Part shown: piece by piece, positions 1 through 8,654 of the stretch
Numbering within the stretch: position 1 is the stretch's first letter
Layout of the letters: the number at the start of each line of letters is the position of its first letter
Assembly: GCF_900113175.1 (NCBI RefSeq)
Contig: NZ_FOOK01000024.1
Location: 1-50,810, forward strand
DNA length: 50,810 nt
Direction: 5' to 3'
Source: Planifilum fulgidum
GTDB taxonomy: Bacteria; Bacillota; Bacilli; Thermoactinomycetales; DSM-44946
Program-made: the position numbers and the translations under genes
Notes under the pieces: generated by a model
Database searches by the model: none
Told to the model about the DNA's origin: nothing
Seen by the model: only the letters and a program-made list of their open reading frames with translations

Positions 1-247
1 TTTCCTCAATGAGGCGTCTTTCCGAACGAATTCCGTACAAATAACCGATCAAAAGCATTTTGAACAGCATGACCGGATCGATGCAAGGACGCCCATTATC
101 TTGACAATACAAGGGGCGGCATTTTTCCGCGATAAACGAAAAGTCGATGGTTTCATTGATTTTTCTAAGCAAGTGATCTTGGGGAACAAGGTCTTCTATG
201 TTGACTGTTTCGGGTTGAAATTCCCTGGATGGGTTCGTCCTGAACAT
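1..247 (-). CDS. IS1182-family transposase, N-terminal part (cut by window edge)
   Basis: The minus strand reads from an ATG at 247 into the window edge without a stop, giving about 82 residues. The peptide starts MFRTNPSREFQPETVNIEDL and includes CIDPVMLFKMLLIGYLYG followed by RSERRLIEE. This is the DUF772-type N-terminal domain of IS1182/IS5-like DDE transposases, which precedes the catalytic domain. The catalytic part lies outside the window, so intactness cannot be judged. The hairpin at 289-322 could be the element's own end or the terminator of the neighbouring operon. Only the family assignment is confident. Confidence 0.8.
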   Translation of the reverse strand, partial: MFRTNPSREFQPETVNIEDLVPQDHLLRKINETIDFSFIAEKCRPLYCQDNGRPCIDPVMLFKMLLIGYLYGIRSERRLIEE

Positions 248-288
248 ATAAAAACCTTCCTTCGGAATTGTTTTATTCCGAATTCAAC

Positions 289-322
289 AAAAAAGGCTGT
301 TGACCCTTCTTTGTCAACAGCC
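289..322 (-). terminator. Rho-independent terminator after the betaine/hydrolase operon
   Basis: On the minus strand a perfect 10-bp stem (GGCTGTTGAC / GTCAACAGCC, 295-304 with 313-322) with an 8-nt loop is followed by six T (294 down to 289). It lies 115 nt after the stop of the alpha/beta hydrolase. It may instead belong to the end of the adjacent IS element, since IS1182-type elements can carry hairpins before the transposase start. Confidence 0.65.
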
Positions 323-324
323 TC

Positions 325-345
325 AGTGAACCCGAAGGGTTCACT
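325..345. repeat. Second perfect inverted repeat next to the IS end
   Basis: AGTGAACCC and GGGTTCACT form perfect 9-bp arms around a 3-nt loop, directly beside the terminator hairpin. There is no T-run. It may mark the insertion target or the IS boundary. No function is assigned. Confidence 0.4.
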
Positions 346-436
346 CGGTAAATGCCTTCGATTTTTCAAACTCCTGCACGAATCGAACCTTGATGGCCGG
401 GAGATTTCCGGACAATCATCCGGGAGGCATCGGCCC

Positions 437-1168
437 TCAACGCGCCCGATGATTCCCATCTTCCCGGTCCCGCTCCTCGAGAAAGGAAACCACCGTGCGG
501 AAAAACCGGTCGTAGTCCGGGTTCCACACATCGTGCCCCGCCTTCGGCAGGACGGCGATTTCCACCCGGGACAGCCTTTCCCGAAAAAGCGCCGCATCCG
601 CCTCCTTCAGCAGCGATCCCTCGCCTCCGCCGCGGAGGACGAGCACCGGACAGGAGATATCCCGCAACCGGTCCCAGAGAAGCACCTCCCTCGATTCCCG
701 CTGTATGGCCCTTACCACCCGTTCCGGGACATTTTGGTAAGAGGAGAGGACCCGTTCCACCCAGGTTTCGGAAAGGGCCGGGTATCGCGCGGGATAATCG
801 ATCAGGATCAAACCGGCCACCCGGCGGGGATGGCGGGCCGCCAGCTCGATGGCCCGGGGGACTCCCATCGAGTAGGCCATCAGGCAGAATCGCCCCTTCA
901 GTGCCTTCTCCATCACCGCTTCGGCGTCTTTCACCTGATCCTCCAGGGAATACCCCGTCTCCGGCGCGTCGCTTTTGCCCGTCCCCCGCCAGGAGACGGC
1001 CAGGGTGCGGCGGGGAGCCAGCTTTTCCATTTCGGACCGAAAGTTCTCGGCGCTCCCCAGCGCACCGGGAATGTACATCAGGGGAATCCGATCGGCTGCT
1101 TCCCTCTCCCCGCCCTCCAGGTAATGGATGCGGACACCCTCCCTCACGGCCCATTCATCCCGAATCAA
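437..1168 (-). CDS. Alpha/beta-hydrolase fold protein
   Basis: 243 residues, the usual length for a compact alpha/beta hydrolase. The strand-loop PGALGSAENF (about 34-43) is the oxyanion region, the nucleophile elbow AYSMG gives Ser100, an acid may come from the LLKEAD region, and the AGHDVW motif gives His212. There is no signal peptide, so it should be cytosolic. The start overlaps the end of the betaine ATPase gene by 4 nt (ATGA), so it is the last gene of that operon and translationally coupled. The substrate cannot be read from the sequence. Its place suggests an esterase or lyase acting on an imported quaternary amine or ester, which is inference only. Confidence 0.8.
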   Translation of the reverse strand: MIRDEWAVREGVRIHYLEGGEREAADRIPLMYIPGALGSAENFRSEMEKLAPRRTLAVSWRGTGKSDAPETGYSLEDQVKDAEAVMEKALKGRFCLMAYSMGVPRAIELAARHPRRVAGLILIDYPARYPALSETWVERVLSSYQNVPERVVRAIQRESREVLLWDRLRDISCPVLVLRGGGEGSLLKEADAALFRERLSRVEIAVLPKAGHDVWNPDYDRFFRTVVSFLEERDREDGNHRAR

Positions 1169-2376
1169 TCGGCTGCACTCCTTTCCGCCCCATTGCCGCC
1201 AGCTTCAGACATCAACCCGGCCAGGACCGAAACCCGAAGGATGATACCCAAGAGCTTCCCGGATCCGTTCACCACGGCGATGGGAAAGCGGGACTCGGCG
1301 GCCTTGGGGATCAGCTCCTGAATGGTCTCTTCGGGGTCGGCGGTATGGTAATCCTTCCGGAGGATCTCCGAAAGATTCTTGTTCTCTTTCCTGGCCTGGA
1401 TCGCGTCATCGATCGTGACGATCCCTTGCAGCTTCCGGTCACCGTCCACGACAAACACGCTGGAGATGCCGTTGGATTCCATCTCCCTGACCGCCACCCG
1501 GATCCCGTCCTTCATGGAAACCGTCGCGGCGGTCCGGACCATCACGTGTTTGGCCTGGACCACCCTGGACCGGTCGATATCCTTGACAAATTCCTCGATG
1601 TAATCGTTCGCCGGCTGGTTCAGGATCTCCTCCGGCGTCCCGATCTGAATCATCTCGCCATCCTTCATCACCGCCACCCGGTCACCCAGTTTGAAGGCTT
1701 CGTTCACATCGTGGGTGATAAAGACGATCGTCTTCTTCAACTTGGACTGGATCTCCAGAAGCTCCAACTGCATTTCCCGGCGGATCAAGGGATCCAGGGC
1801 GCTGAAGGGTTCATCCATCAGCAGAATGTCCGGATCAGTGGCCAAGGCCCGGGCCAACCCGACCCGCTGCTGCATCCCGCCGCTCAGTTCCCCGGGCATT
1901 TTGTCCTCCCAGCCCTCCAGGCCGACGACGCCCAGCACCTCCCGGGCCTTTCGCCTGCGCTCCTCCTTGGGAACTCCCTTCACTTCCAGGCCGTATTCCA
2001 CATTGCCCAGGACGGTGCGGTGGGTAAAAATGCCGAAGTGTTGAAACACCATGGCCATTTTGTTTTGGCGGAATTCCCGAAGCTGCTTCTTTCCGTATTC
2101 CACGATGTTTTCCCCGTCGACGGTGATCCGTCCCCGCGTCGGCCGGTTGAGCAGGTTGAGGCAGCGGATCAGGGTGGATTTTCCGCTGCCCGACAACCCC
2201 ATGATCACAAAGATTTCTCCCCGCTTCACTTCGAAGGAAACGTCGCGCACGCCGACGGTATGGCCCGTCTTCTTCAAAATCTCGTCCTTCGACGCCCCCT
2301 CCTCGAGTAGTTTCAGCACGGATTCCGGGCGGGGGCCGAATACCTTGGTCACGTTTTCCACGATGATCTCAGACAT
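1165..2376 (-). CDS. opuAA: Glycine betaine/proline-type ABC transporter ATP-binding protein with CBS domains
   Basis: 403 residues from the ATG at 2376, which has AAAAAGGAG 6 nt upstream. An upstream in-frame ATG at 2412 lies inside the permease gene and lacks a site. The N-terminal ABC domain has Walker A GLSGSGKST (about 60-68), signature LSGGMQQRVGLARAL and Walker B ILLMDEPFSALDP. Two CBS repeats follow in the last 120 residues (HVMVRTAATVSMKDGIRVA; YHTADPEETIQELI), which in OpuA/OpuC-type importers sense ionic strength or nucleotides. The 5' end overlaps the permease stop by 8 nt and the 3' end overlaps the hydrolase start. It powers osmoprotectant uptake at the inner face of the membrane. 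Confidence 0.92.
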   Translation of the reverse strand: MSEIIVENVTKVFGPRPESVLKLLEEGASKDEILKKTGHTVGVRDVSFEVKRGEIFVIMGLSGSGKSTLIRCLNLLNRPTRGRITVDGENIVEYGKKQLREFRQNKMAMVFQHFGIFTHRTVLGNVEYGLEVKGVPKEERRRKAREVLGVVGLEGWEDKMPGELSGGMQQRVGLARALATDPDILLMDEPFSALDPLIRREMQLELLEIQSKLKKTIVFITHDVNEAFKLGDRVAVMKDGEMIQIGTPEEILNQPANDYIEEFVKDIDRSRVVQAKHVMVRTAATVSMKDGIRVAVREMESNGISSVFVVDGDRKLQGIVTIDDAIQARKENKNLSEILRKDYHTADPEETIQELIPKAAESRFPIAVVNGSGKLLGIILRVSVLAGLMSEAGGNGAERSAAD

Positions 2377-3235
2377 GGCCCTGCTCCTTTTTGAAGTTGT
2401 AGCGATTGGCAATGCCTTGGGTGATTCGGTCGATGATAATCGCCAAAATCACGATGGACAGCCCGGCCTCAAACCCGCGGTCGATATCCACCCGGTTGAT
2501 GGAGATCAGCACTTCCATTCCGAGCCCCTTGGCCCCGACCAGGGAAGCGATCACCACCATCGCCAGCGCCATCATGGTGGTTTGGTTGATTCCCGCCATG
2601 ATGGTGGGAAGGGCTTGCGGAAGCTGAACCTTTCTCAGCATCTGCCAGCGGGATGAGCCGAAGGAAAGGGCCGCCTCGATCATCTCCCGGGGCACTTCGC
2701 GGAGGGCGAGATTGGTCAGGCGGATCACCGGGGGAAGGGCGTAAATGACGGTGGCGAACAGCGCCGAAACCTTTCCCAGCCCGAAAAACATGATGGCCGG
2801 GATGAGGTAGACAAAACTGGGCATCGTCTGCATGGCATCCAGGATGGGGCGCATCACCGCCTCCGTCAACCGGCTGTATGCCGTCAGAATGCCCACCGGG
2901 ATTCCGATCAGGAGAGAAATGGCCACGGAGGTCAGCACGATGGACAAGGTCAGGATCATCATGTCCCAATAACCGAAAGACCCCACCAGGAACAGCAGAA
3001 AGCCGAATACAATGCCGGCGGGCAGATGGAGCAGCCGCCATCCCAGCAAAATGACGACCAGAATCACCGCCCACCAGGGAAGCCATCCCATGAAAAGTTC
3101 CACATTGTACAGGAAGGTCAGGGTGACCGTTTTGACCGCATCGAAAAATCCCGTCAAATGGGTGGTCAAAAAACGGATCAAGCCTTCCACATATCCGCCG
3201 ACGTCGATACGAAATTGATCAGGAAATTGACTCAT
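2369..3235 (-). CDS. opuAB: Glycine betaine ABC transporter permease
   Basis: 288 residues with six to seven hydrophobic segments and the binding-protein-dependent inner-membrane component motif around EMIEAALSFGSSRWQMLRKV, typical of the ProW/OpuAB family. The N-terminal 40 residues (FLTTHLTGFFDAVKTVTLTF) form an amphipathic or first transmembrane segment as in OpuAB. Its stop codon lies inside the start of the ATPase gene, so the two subunits are coupled. The Shine-Dalgarno for the ATG at 3235 is weak (GGGAAGC about 12 nt upstream), which with the 209-nt gap after the binding-protein gene may lower its expression relative to the receptor. Confidence 0.92.
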   Translation of the reverse strand: MSQFPDQFRIDVGGYVEGLIRFLTTHLTGFFDAVKTVTLTFLYNVELFMGWLPWWAVILVVILLGWRLLHLPAGIVFGFLLFLVGSFGYWDMMILTLSIVLTSVAISLLIGIPVGILTAYSRLTEAVMRPILDAMQTMPSFVYLIPAIMFFGLGKVSALFATVIYALPPVIRLTNLALREVPREMIEAALSFGSSRWQMLRKVQLPQALPTIMAGINQTTMMALAMVVIASLVGAKGLGMEVLISINRVDIDRGFEAGLSIVILAIIIDRITQGIANRYNFKKEQGHV

Positions 3236-3444
3236 CGCAAATGTGCTTCCCGCGAAGCCTGCACGTCACCTCTTTTCTTTGATGAGAAGTTTTGGACTGA
3301 CGACAAGCGATACGAAAAGGGCGGGACAGCGATTTTCCTGATGGGCCGTTGCGCGGAAAATCGCCGCCCTACCGTCCGGCGATTGAGGGAAATGCCGCCT
3401 TCCCCGTCGAAAGAAGACACGTCCGTTCCGGCCCCGCTCGAAAA

Positions 3445-4467
3445 CTATTTCAGCGACTCTTTCACTTTGGCCGCCACATCATCGGGAACCCACCGGGTCC
3501 AAACCTCTTCGTGCTCCTTGAGAAACCACCGGGCGGCCTCATCGCTGTCCGCGTCGTTGTCCCGCATGTAGGCCAGGGCTTCATTGGTCAATTCCGCGCT
3601 GGTCCGGTATTTCCCGAGAAATTCCACCACTTCGGGAGACCGCTCCCGCAGGCTTTTGTGGATGGCGATTTCCACCGGTTGGGTGGGAAACGCCGTCCCG
3701 TATCCGTCCTCCCAGGCTTTCTCGTCGTAGGCGGGTTCCTCCAACAGGGTCATGTCGTATTTCCCCATGACCCAGGTGGGCTCCCAATAGTAGCCCACCC
3801 AGGGCTCTCCCTTTTCATAGGCGTCGGTCAGCGAGCTGGTAAGAGCCGCATCGGAACCGGGCCGGAAATAGCTGAAGTGCTTGTCCAGACCGTAGGTCTT
3901 CACCTTTTGTTCCAAAATTCCGTCAACTGCCCAGCCGGTGGGAGATCCGATAATCCGCGATTTGCCGAGGTTTTCCGGATCCTTGAAGAGATCCTTGTAA
4001 CGAATCAGATCCTGGACCGTTTTCAGGTCCGGAGCCATCGGTTTGATGCCCCGCTTCTTGTCCCCCTTGATCATGTAGGTCGGCACGTAAAATCCCTGCC
4101 GGTTATCGTCAAAGTTGGTGGACACCCGTTCCACATTTCCGCTTTTCAAAATCTTTTCCCACTGTTCCTTCACATTGCCCGTCCAGATCTCCATGTACAC
4201 GTCGATATCCCCCTGCTCCAAACCCGTCAGGGTGTTGGGGGTGGAGCCGGGTATCACGTCGGTCTTGAACCCGTACCCGTTCTCAATGATCGCCTGTGCC
4301 ACGCTGTTGTGAAAACGCAGGCTGTCCCAACCGGCATCCGCAAAGATGATGGGATCATCCTGCCCCTGCTCCAATTCCGGCGGCGTGGCACATGCCATCA
4401 TCGAAACGATAAGTATTGCCGAAAGGATTCCGAAAATCCATTTCGGCAACTTTTTGTAAAAATTCAC
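3445..4467 (-). CDS. opuAC: Glycine betaine-binding lipoprotein of the ABC importer
   Basis: 340 residues from a GTG at 4467, preceded by AGGAGG at 8 nt. Longer in-frame extensions to 4641 run through the promoter and are rejected. A lipoprotein signal (KWIFGILSAILIVSMMAC) predicts lipidation at the Cys and anchoring outside the membrane. The mature part is a ProX-like type II periplasmic-binding fold: FADAGWDSLRFHNSVAQAII, GDIDVYMEIWTGNV and WVGYYWEPTWVM supply the aromatic residues expected for a quaternary-amine cage. As first gene of the operon (receptor, permease, ATPase, hydrolase) it is likely made in excess. Glycine betaine is the family prediction; carnitine, choline or proline betaine remain possible. 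Confidence 0.9.
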   Translation of the reverse strand: MNFYKKLPKWIFGILSAILIVSMMACATPPELEQGQDDPIIFADAGWDSLRFHNSVAQAIIENGYGFKTDVIPGSTPNTLTGLEQGDIDVYMEIWTGNVKEQWEKILKSGNVERVSTNFDDNRQGFYVPTYMIKGDKKRGIKPMAPDLKTVQDLIRYKDLFKDPENLGKSRIIGSPTGWAVDGILEQKVKTYGLDKHFSYFRPGSDAALTSSLTDAYEKGEPWVGYYWEPTWVMGKYDMTLLEEPAYDEKAWEDGYGTAFPTQPVEIAIHKSLRERSPEVVEFLGKYRTSAELTNEALAYMRDNDADSDEAARWFLKEHEEVWTRWVPDDVAAKVKESLK

Positions 4468-4491
4468 ATTAACAACCTCCTGTTCTCGAAT

Positions 4492-4497
4492 ATTATA
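4492..4497 (-). promoter_or_regulatory. Probable -10 box of the betaine operon
   Basis: The minus strand reads TATAAT at 4497-4492, 24 nt before the GTG start, inside an AT-rich stretch. The -35 region (CGATCA or TTTCGA) is poor, so an activator or an up-element may be needed. Confidence 0.5.
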
Positions 4498-4500
4498 ACA

Positions 4501-5268
4501 TAATAAAAAAATTTGATCGAAACGAGGGGGCGGCAGGATTCCGCCGAGGATGTGAAATAGACGGTGAATGTCACGGACCAGTGCAGAAGATGCCGAATTC
4601 CCCCGGATATGGGCGGATCTGTGGATGAAATAAAGCGGCAAACGGCAGGAGCTGGGCCGCGTTTTGTCACGCCAAAAAAAAACGGCTCCGGCGGTACGGG
4701 TGACTTATGCCGATATTTGGAATGCGCCGCCGGAATGCAAAAAGGTTTAAAGCGTTTCAACCTGCTCTCCATGAAACGGCCGGGGGGCGGCGCTTTGTAA
4801 GACAGTCCGGCGGAGAGGGACCGCCCCGGCGCTGCAAAGACGCAAGGCGAAATGGCTCAAAGCACTCTGCGATGAGAATACCTACCGGCTCCGCTGAACT
4901 CGAAATTCCGGCCATGGTGTACCTGCGCGGCCGCCCTCCGGCATGGAGGAGAGGTGCAGCTTCGGGTACACTTTCACCTCTTGCAGGGTGACCAGCACGC
5001 TTTCAGCGCACACGAAAACACCCCGCGTTCTTCCGGTACCACTCCCGGAAGTAATCGGGGGGTGCTTCTCGCCGGCATCTGGGATTCAAGATGTTTTTCC
5101 CGGTGTTTGCGGCGTCCCCGCGCCGGATACCGACCGGCACGTACTGCAGGGGCAGACCCGTCGCACTTGGATCGGCTGCGGCCGCGCGAATTCCGAGGGA
5201 AGCGTTCCTTGCATCGACAGCAACGTTTCAAGGTATTCTCTCCAAGAAAAAAAGGCGCCGTTGCGCCG
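4501..5268. other. Gene-free stretch, possible decayed coding remnant
   Basis: No supported gene in about 770 bp. Between 5240 and 4930 the minus strand gives protein-like but interrupted readings: one frame contains LPLQYVPVGIRRGD and PPDYFREWYRKN before a stop near 5010, and another frame continues with VLVTLQEVKVYPKLHLSSM. This could be a frameshifted old gene, but no family is recognised and the codon pattern is not decisive. Confidence 0.25.
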
Positions 5269-5616
5269 TTACATTTGGATTCTTTGTAAGAGATCTTGAA
5301 AGTCTTCATCGTCGATGGGGACTCCGGGGCCGTATTTGAATCCATAGCATGGCACATCCCCTTCCCACCGCTCGATGTCGAACAACTCTTGGATGACCGC
5401 TTTCACACACAAGGGGATGCGAGCATCTTCCTCCCCTTCAAACTCGTAATAGAGATAATAAATGAACTTCTCTCCGGTGCGAATTGCATCCAGGTACTCC
5501 TTCACCTTTTGGACCGCCTCTTGGGGTTCCCCGCTCAAAGCGCCGTTGTCGCAGGTGATGGTGACGGGAACATCCCCCATCTTGCCGTAGCCGGTGAACC
5601 GCCCCTTTTTGAACAT
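5269..5616 (-). CDS. Small hypothetical protein, tandem paralogue 3
   Basis: 115 residues, no signal peptide, acidic. It begins FTGYGKMGDVPVTITCDNGA and later has FDIERWEGDVPCYGFKYGP. It aligns with the two genes upstream through a common plan: an N-terminal YGK..V.VTYDNG strand pair, an amphipathic helix (EAVQKVKEYLDAIRTGEK), a variable centre and an ERWEGD.P.Y segment. The start is preceded by GAGGCG. The function is not recognised. Tandem small acidic paralogues of this kind are often immunity proteins, but no toxin gene is next to them here. Confidence 0.65.
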   Translation of the reverse strand: MFKKGRFTGYGKMGDVPVTITCDNGALSGEPQEAVQKVKEYLDAIRTGEKFIYYLYYEFEGEEDARIPLCVKAVIQELFDIERWEGDVPCYGFKYGPGVPIDDEDFQDLLQRIQM

Positions 5617-5641
5617 CGCCTCTCACCTTACTTCAACGCCC

Positions 5642-6001
5642 TCAGAGAAGGTAGAATCCGTCATAATACTTTTCTAGCTCTTCGTCAGTCATCTGCTCCA
5701 GTTTTTTTCGGATGTTTTCATCTAACCCCGCGGGATAGGCGTAAGTGGGATAGCTTCCTTCCCACCTTTCCACATCGATCGCTGTGTCAATGGCATATTT
5801 GTACGTGAACGGGTGCTCGGCGGTATGTTTCCACATCCTAAATTTGGCGAACCGCATGGGAGTTTCCCAGGTCCGGACTTCATCGATGAATTTCATGATC
5901 TCGTCCACGACTTCCTTGGAATCACAGATCAGTTTCCCGTTGTCATAGATCACCTTGACGGGCTTGCCGTTCTTCTTGCCGTAGGCAACAAATCGGGGCA
6001 T
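5642..6001 (-). CDS. Small hypothetical protein, tandem paralogue 2
   Basis: 119 residues from the ATG at 6001, which has GGAGGGG about 7 nt upstream; the longer reading to 6043 overlaps the preceding gene and is less likely. It begins MPRFVAYGKKNGKPVKVIYD, continues with KEVVDEIMKFIDEV and ends with an acidic helix EQMTDEELEKYYDGFYLL. AIDVERWEGSYPTYAYP matches the third paralogue and the YGK...YDNGK start matches both. It is cytosolic, with no recognised domain. It sits 25 bp before paralogue 3, so the set is probably one transcript. Confidence 0.7.
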   Translation of the reverse strand: MPRFVAYGKKNGKPVKVIYDNGKLICDSKEVVDEIMKFIDEVRTWETPMRFAKFRMWKHTAEHPFTYKYAIDTAIDVERWEGSYPTYAYPAGLDENIRKKLEQMTDEELEKYYDGFYLL

Positions 6002-6039
6002 GGCGACTCCCCTCCAAGACAAGAAAAGACGCTTGGGCG

Positions 6040-6387
6040 TCAAAAGAAGAACTTTACGTTTTTATCTTTTTTTGATGCTTCTATCAGATGTTCAATTTCG
6101 GGGGGCAGGAAATCGGGAATATCGCCTTCTTCGTCGATCACTTCATCCAGCAATTCCGTCATGGCGTACCATGCCCCGCGCGGAGTATCAATGTCTTCGT
6201 GTCCACAACTAAAAGGTCCGCGTTGGATGACGTATTCTTTGTTTCGGACTTCCTTGATGACCTCATGGACCTCTTTTTCGACCCATTTGTTATCACTGGT
6301 GATCTTCCCGTTGTCGTAGGTGATGCGGACGATCTCGTACCCTTGACCATCCTCGTTTTCAAGTTTCCCGATGATTGTGAATTTCAT
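6040..6387 (-). CDS. Small hypothetical protein, tandem paralogue 1
   Basis: 115 residues from the ATG at 6387 (a GTG two codons upstream is an alternative; GGGGTGTGGAT precedes it). It has the same plan as its two neighbours: FTIIGKLENED, then VRITYDNGKITSDN, then a helix KEVHEVIKEVRNKEY, and the acidic C-terminus EEGDIPDFLPPEIEHLIEAS. It is the most divergent copy, keeping GDIP but losing ERWEG. First gene of a probable three-gene transcript. No function is recognised. Confidence 0.68.
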   Translation of the reverse strand: MKFTIIGKLENEDGQGYEIVRITYDNGKITSDNKWVEKEVHEVIKEVRNKEYVIQRGPFSCGHEDIDTPRGAWYAMTELLDEVIDEEGDIPDFLPPEIEHLIEASKKDKNVKFFF

Positions 6388-6393
6388 ATCCAC

Positions 6394-7145
6394 ACCCCGA
6401 GGTTTTGATATATGTTAATTTTATCATCCATACTGATCAACATCCATGGTTTCCGGCGAGGGGACCAAGTATGAATACATGGATTTTATCATCCAAGTGA
6501 TCATACTTTTAAAGGATCTCGTCTCCATTTTCCCGCGGCATGTACCAGCGAGGGAATCGGTCTAATTTCCACTCCTCGAAGAAGCTTCCTTACTGGTGTT
6601 CGGTCCAAGCCGCCTTTTATAACACTATCAGCAAAGTCCATTTCCTGGCTCCCGCAAATGCCGCAGTTAAACCCGGCGCGACAGATACAAACCGGCAAGC
6701 GAATTCATGCACGCCGCGAAGTTTGGGACTTACTCGCTGTACCCCTTCCCGGATCCTTCTTCATAAGCGGAAATCATGGAGGGGAAGAGGTTCCACTGTC
6801 TGGCCTTTTCCGGTTCCTTTTCCCTCTCCCATGTGACTTTCAGCGCTATTCGTGCACTGTTCCACGACCTTCATGCAGGCAGGATTGGACATGGAAAGGA
6901 AGAGCGGAGAACAAACTTCCAGTTGCCAAAGGGCGGAAAATGGGCCATCAAAAGAAGAGCAGGCCATCTGGGGGAAATCCGATTAAAGAATCACAGGATG
7001 AAAAAAGCCCCAACCCCTTTCTGCGGCAACCAGCCTTCCTTCACACCGGCCAGGTGATGTGTCGAAAATGCCCGGTGCCTTCGGTTGCTCTCCAGGCGAA
7101 AGCAAGGGGCAGGCCGGACCACCGCACATCGGATGCGCCCGTCCT
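6394..7145. other. Gene-free stretch
   Basis: About 750 bp without a supported gene. Close to the paralogue cluster it is AT-rich, with two copies of TTTATCATCCA (about 6420 and 6485) that may be part of a promoter region. The rest (6520-7140) has only short, shadow-like readings in all frames. I see no RNA gene or repeat. Confidence 0.4.
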
Positions 7146-7685
7146 TCATCCCCCGAGCCTTTCCCACTCTTTCCGGGTGATCCGGTAAACGCAGACATCG
7201 GGCACACCGCGAAACGTCGTCTTTTTCCACGTATGCATGCCGTTTTTCTCCGCCACGCGGCGGGAAGCCCGGTTGGGAGACTGGATCAGGGAGATGACCC
7301 GGTCGACGGGCTTCCTGCGAAAGGCGAAGTCCCGCAGGGCCCTTGCCGCTTCCGTGGCCAGCCCCTGTCCCCGATAATCCCGGTCGATCAGATAGCCCAC
7401 TTCCAATTCCTCCACGCCGTCCACTTCCTGGGTCATGAGTCCGCAGCGCCCGATCAGCCGGCCGCTTGCCTTGTGGACGGTGGCGTAAAGGCCGTGCCCC
7501 CGGAAGGGAATCACCTCGTGAATGTGGCGGTGGAGCCAATCTTTCACCTCCGCATAAGCGGGCACCCGGCCGCTGCCGATATACCGCATCGTCCCGGGCT
7601 GGGTGTAGATCCGGTACAGATCGTCCAGATCGTCCACCAAAAAATGGCGCAGAATCAAACGGTCGGTTTCCAAAACAATCTCCAT
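7146..7685 (-). CDS. GNAT-family N-acetyltransferase (RimJ/RimL type)
   Basis: 179 residues. The N-terminal LETDRLILRHFLVDDLDDLY is the classical opening of RimJ/RimL-like acetyltransferases. Strand beta4 (LEVGYLIDRDYRGQGLATEA) contains the acetyl-CoA pyrophosphate loop, here R-G-Q-G-L-A, and SPNRASRRVAEKNGM is the conserved C-terminal part. The start has AAGGAGATCGGGGAA just upstream. It is cytosolic and may acetylate a protein N-terminus, small amine or antibiotic; the substrate is not inferable. It is monocistronic, with the ycsI terminator between it and the next gene. Confidence 0.9.
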   Translation of the reverse strand: MEIVLETDRLILRHFLVDDLDDLYRIYTQPGTMRYIGSGRVPAYAEVKDWLHRHIHEVIPFRGHGLYATVHKASGRLIGRCGLMTQEVDGVEELEVGYLIDRDYRGQGLATEAARALRDFAFRRKPVDRVISLIQSPNRASRRVAEKNGMHTWKKTTFRGVPDVCVYRITRKEWERLGG

Positions 7686-7761
7686 TTCCCCGATCTCCTT
7701 TCGGAAAACTTCGCCCTTCTCCCCTCTCCTCCCGAAATACCGACGCGATCCGCAAAAATCA

Positions 7762-7790
7762 AAAAGCCGCGGGAAAAGCCCGCGGCTTTT
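7762..7790 (-). terminator. Terminator of the ycsG-ycsI unit
   Basis: A perfect 12-bp stem (AAAAGCCGCGGG with CCCGCGGCTTTT) and a 5-nt loop, followed on the minus strand by TTTTGATTTTT-like sequence. It lies 50 nt after the ycsI stop. The A/T flanks make it symmetric, so it could also stop plus-strand transcripts. Confidence 0.85.
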
Positions 7791-7839
7791 GCACGGGAGG
7801 CCGAACTCATCCCGGTCGGTTTTTCGCCCCTTCCGATCC

Positions 7840-8628
7840 CTACAGTACCCCGAACCGCTCGTCCCGCAGGTCGGTGATAAACATGTGCCCCGGGGCGTGG
7901 GTAATCATGAGATCGGGTTTCACTTCCATCGCCACCGCCTGGGGCGTGACGCCGCAGGCCCAGAAGACGGGAACCTCCCCCTCCCGGATCGTGACCGGGT
8001 CCCCGAAGTCGGGACGGCTCAAATCACGGATCCCGATCGCCTCCGGGTTTCCGATCTGCACCGGCGCCCCGTGGACCGCCGGAAAGCGGGAGGTCACCTG
8101 GACGGCCCGGACCACCTGCTTTTCCGGAATGGGACGCATGCTGACCACCATCGGTCCTTTGAACCGCCCCGCCGGAACGCACGGAATGCTCGTTCTGTAC
8201 ATGGGCACGTTGCAATTCTCCTCGATATGGCGCACCGGAATGCCGTTGGCGAGCAAAGCCTGTTCAAAGGTGAAGCTGCACCCGAGGAGAAACGCGACCA
8301 GATCCTCCGCCCAATGGCTTCGGATATCGGTCGTCTCCTCCACCAGTTCCCCGCGCCGATAGATGCGGTATTTGGGCAGATCCGTCCGCAGGTCGGCCGC
8401 AGGCGCCGCCATCCGGGGAACGGGGGAACCGGGTTCCGTCACGTCGAGCACCGGGCAAGGTTTCGGATTCCGCATGCAAAACAGCAGAAAATCGAAGGCC
8501 AGATCCTTTTTCAGCACAACCAGGTTGGCCTGGACAAACCCCCTCGCCAAGCCGGAAGTGGGCCGAACCCATTCATTGCGCCGGAAGAGGGCCCGCAGTT
8601 CGGCGGGGGACATGGCGGCAACATCCAT
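7840..8628 (-). CDS. ycsI: YcsI/DUF1445 family protein (putative hydro-lyase or D-glutamate cyclase-like)
   Basis: 262 residues from the ATG at 8628 with GGAGGAG 6 nt upstream; a longer open frame to 9018 only shadows the transporter gene. It matches the DUF1445 family: [20 protein letters not shown] near the N-terminus, then [34 protein letters not shown] and [19 protein letters not shown]. Family members are annotated as putative hydro-lyases, and a mammalian relative is a D-glutamate cyclase. In Bacillus subtilis ycsI lies beside ycsF (5-oxoprolinase subunit) and ycsG. Only ycsG is present here, 26 bp upstream. Confidence 0.88.
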   Translation of the reverse strand: MDVAAMSPAELRALFRRNEWVRPTSGLARGFVQANLVVLKKDLAFDFLLFCMRNPKPCPVLDVTEPGSPVPRMAAPAADLRTDLPKYRIYRRGELVEETTDIRSHWAEDLVAFLLGCSFTFEQALLANGIPVRHIEENCNVPMYRTSIPCVPAGRFKGPMVVSMRPIPEKQVVRAVQVTSRFPAVHGAPVQIGNPEAIGIRDLSRPDFGDPVTIREGEVPVFWACGVTPQAVAMEVKPDLMITHAPGHMFITDLRDERFGVL

Positions 8629-8654
8629 CTTTCTCTCCTCCCCGACCAATGGAA

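Noticed and set aside
101-1321. 406-codon plus-strand open frame
   Set aside because: Lies antisense to the transposase and hydrolase genes, is rich in Pro/Arg/His as expected from a GC-rich shadow, and has no ribosome site.
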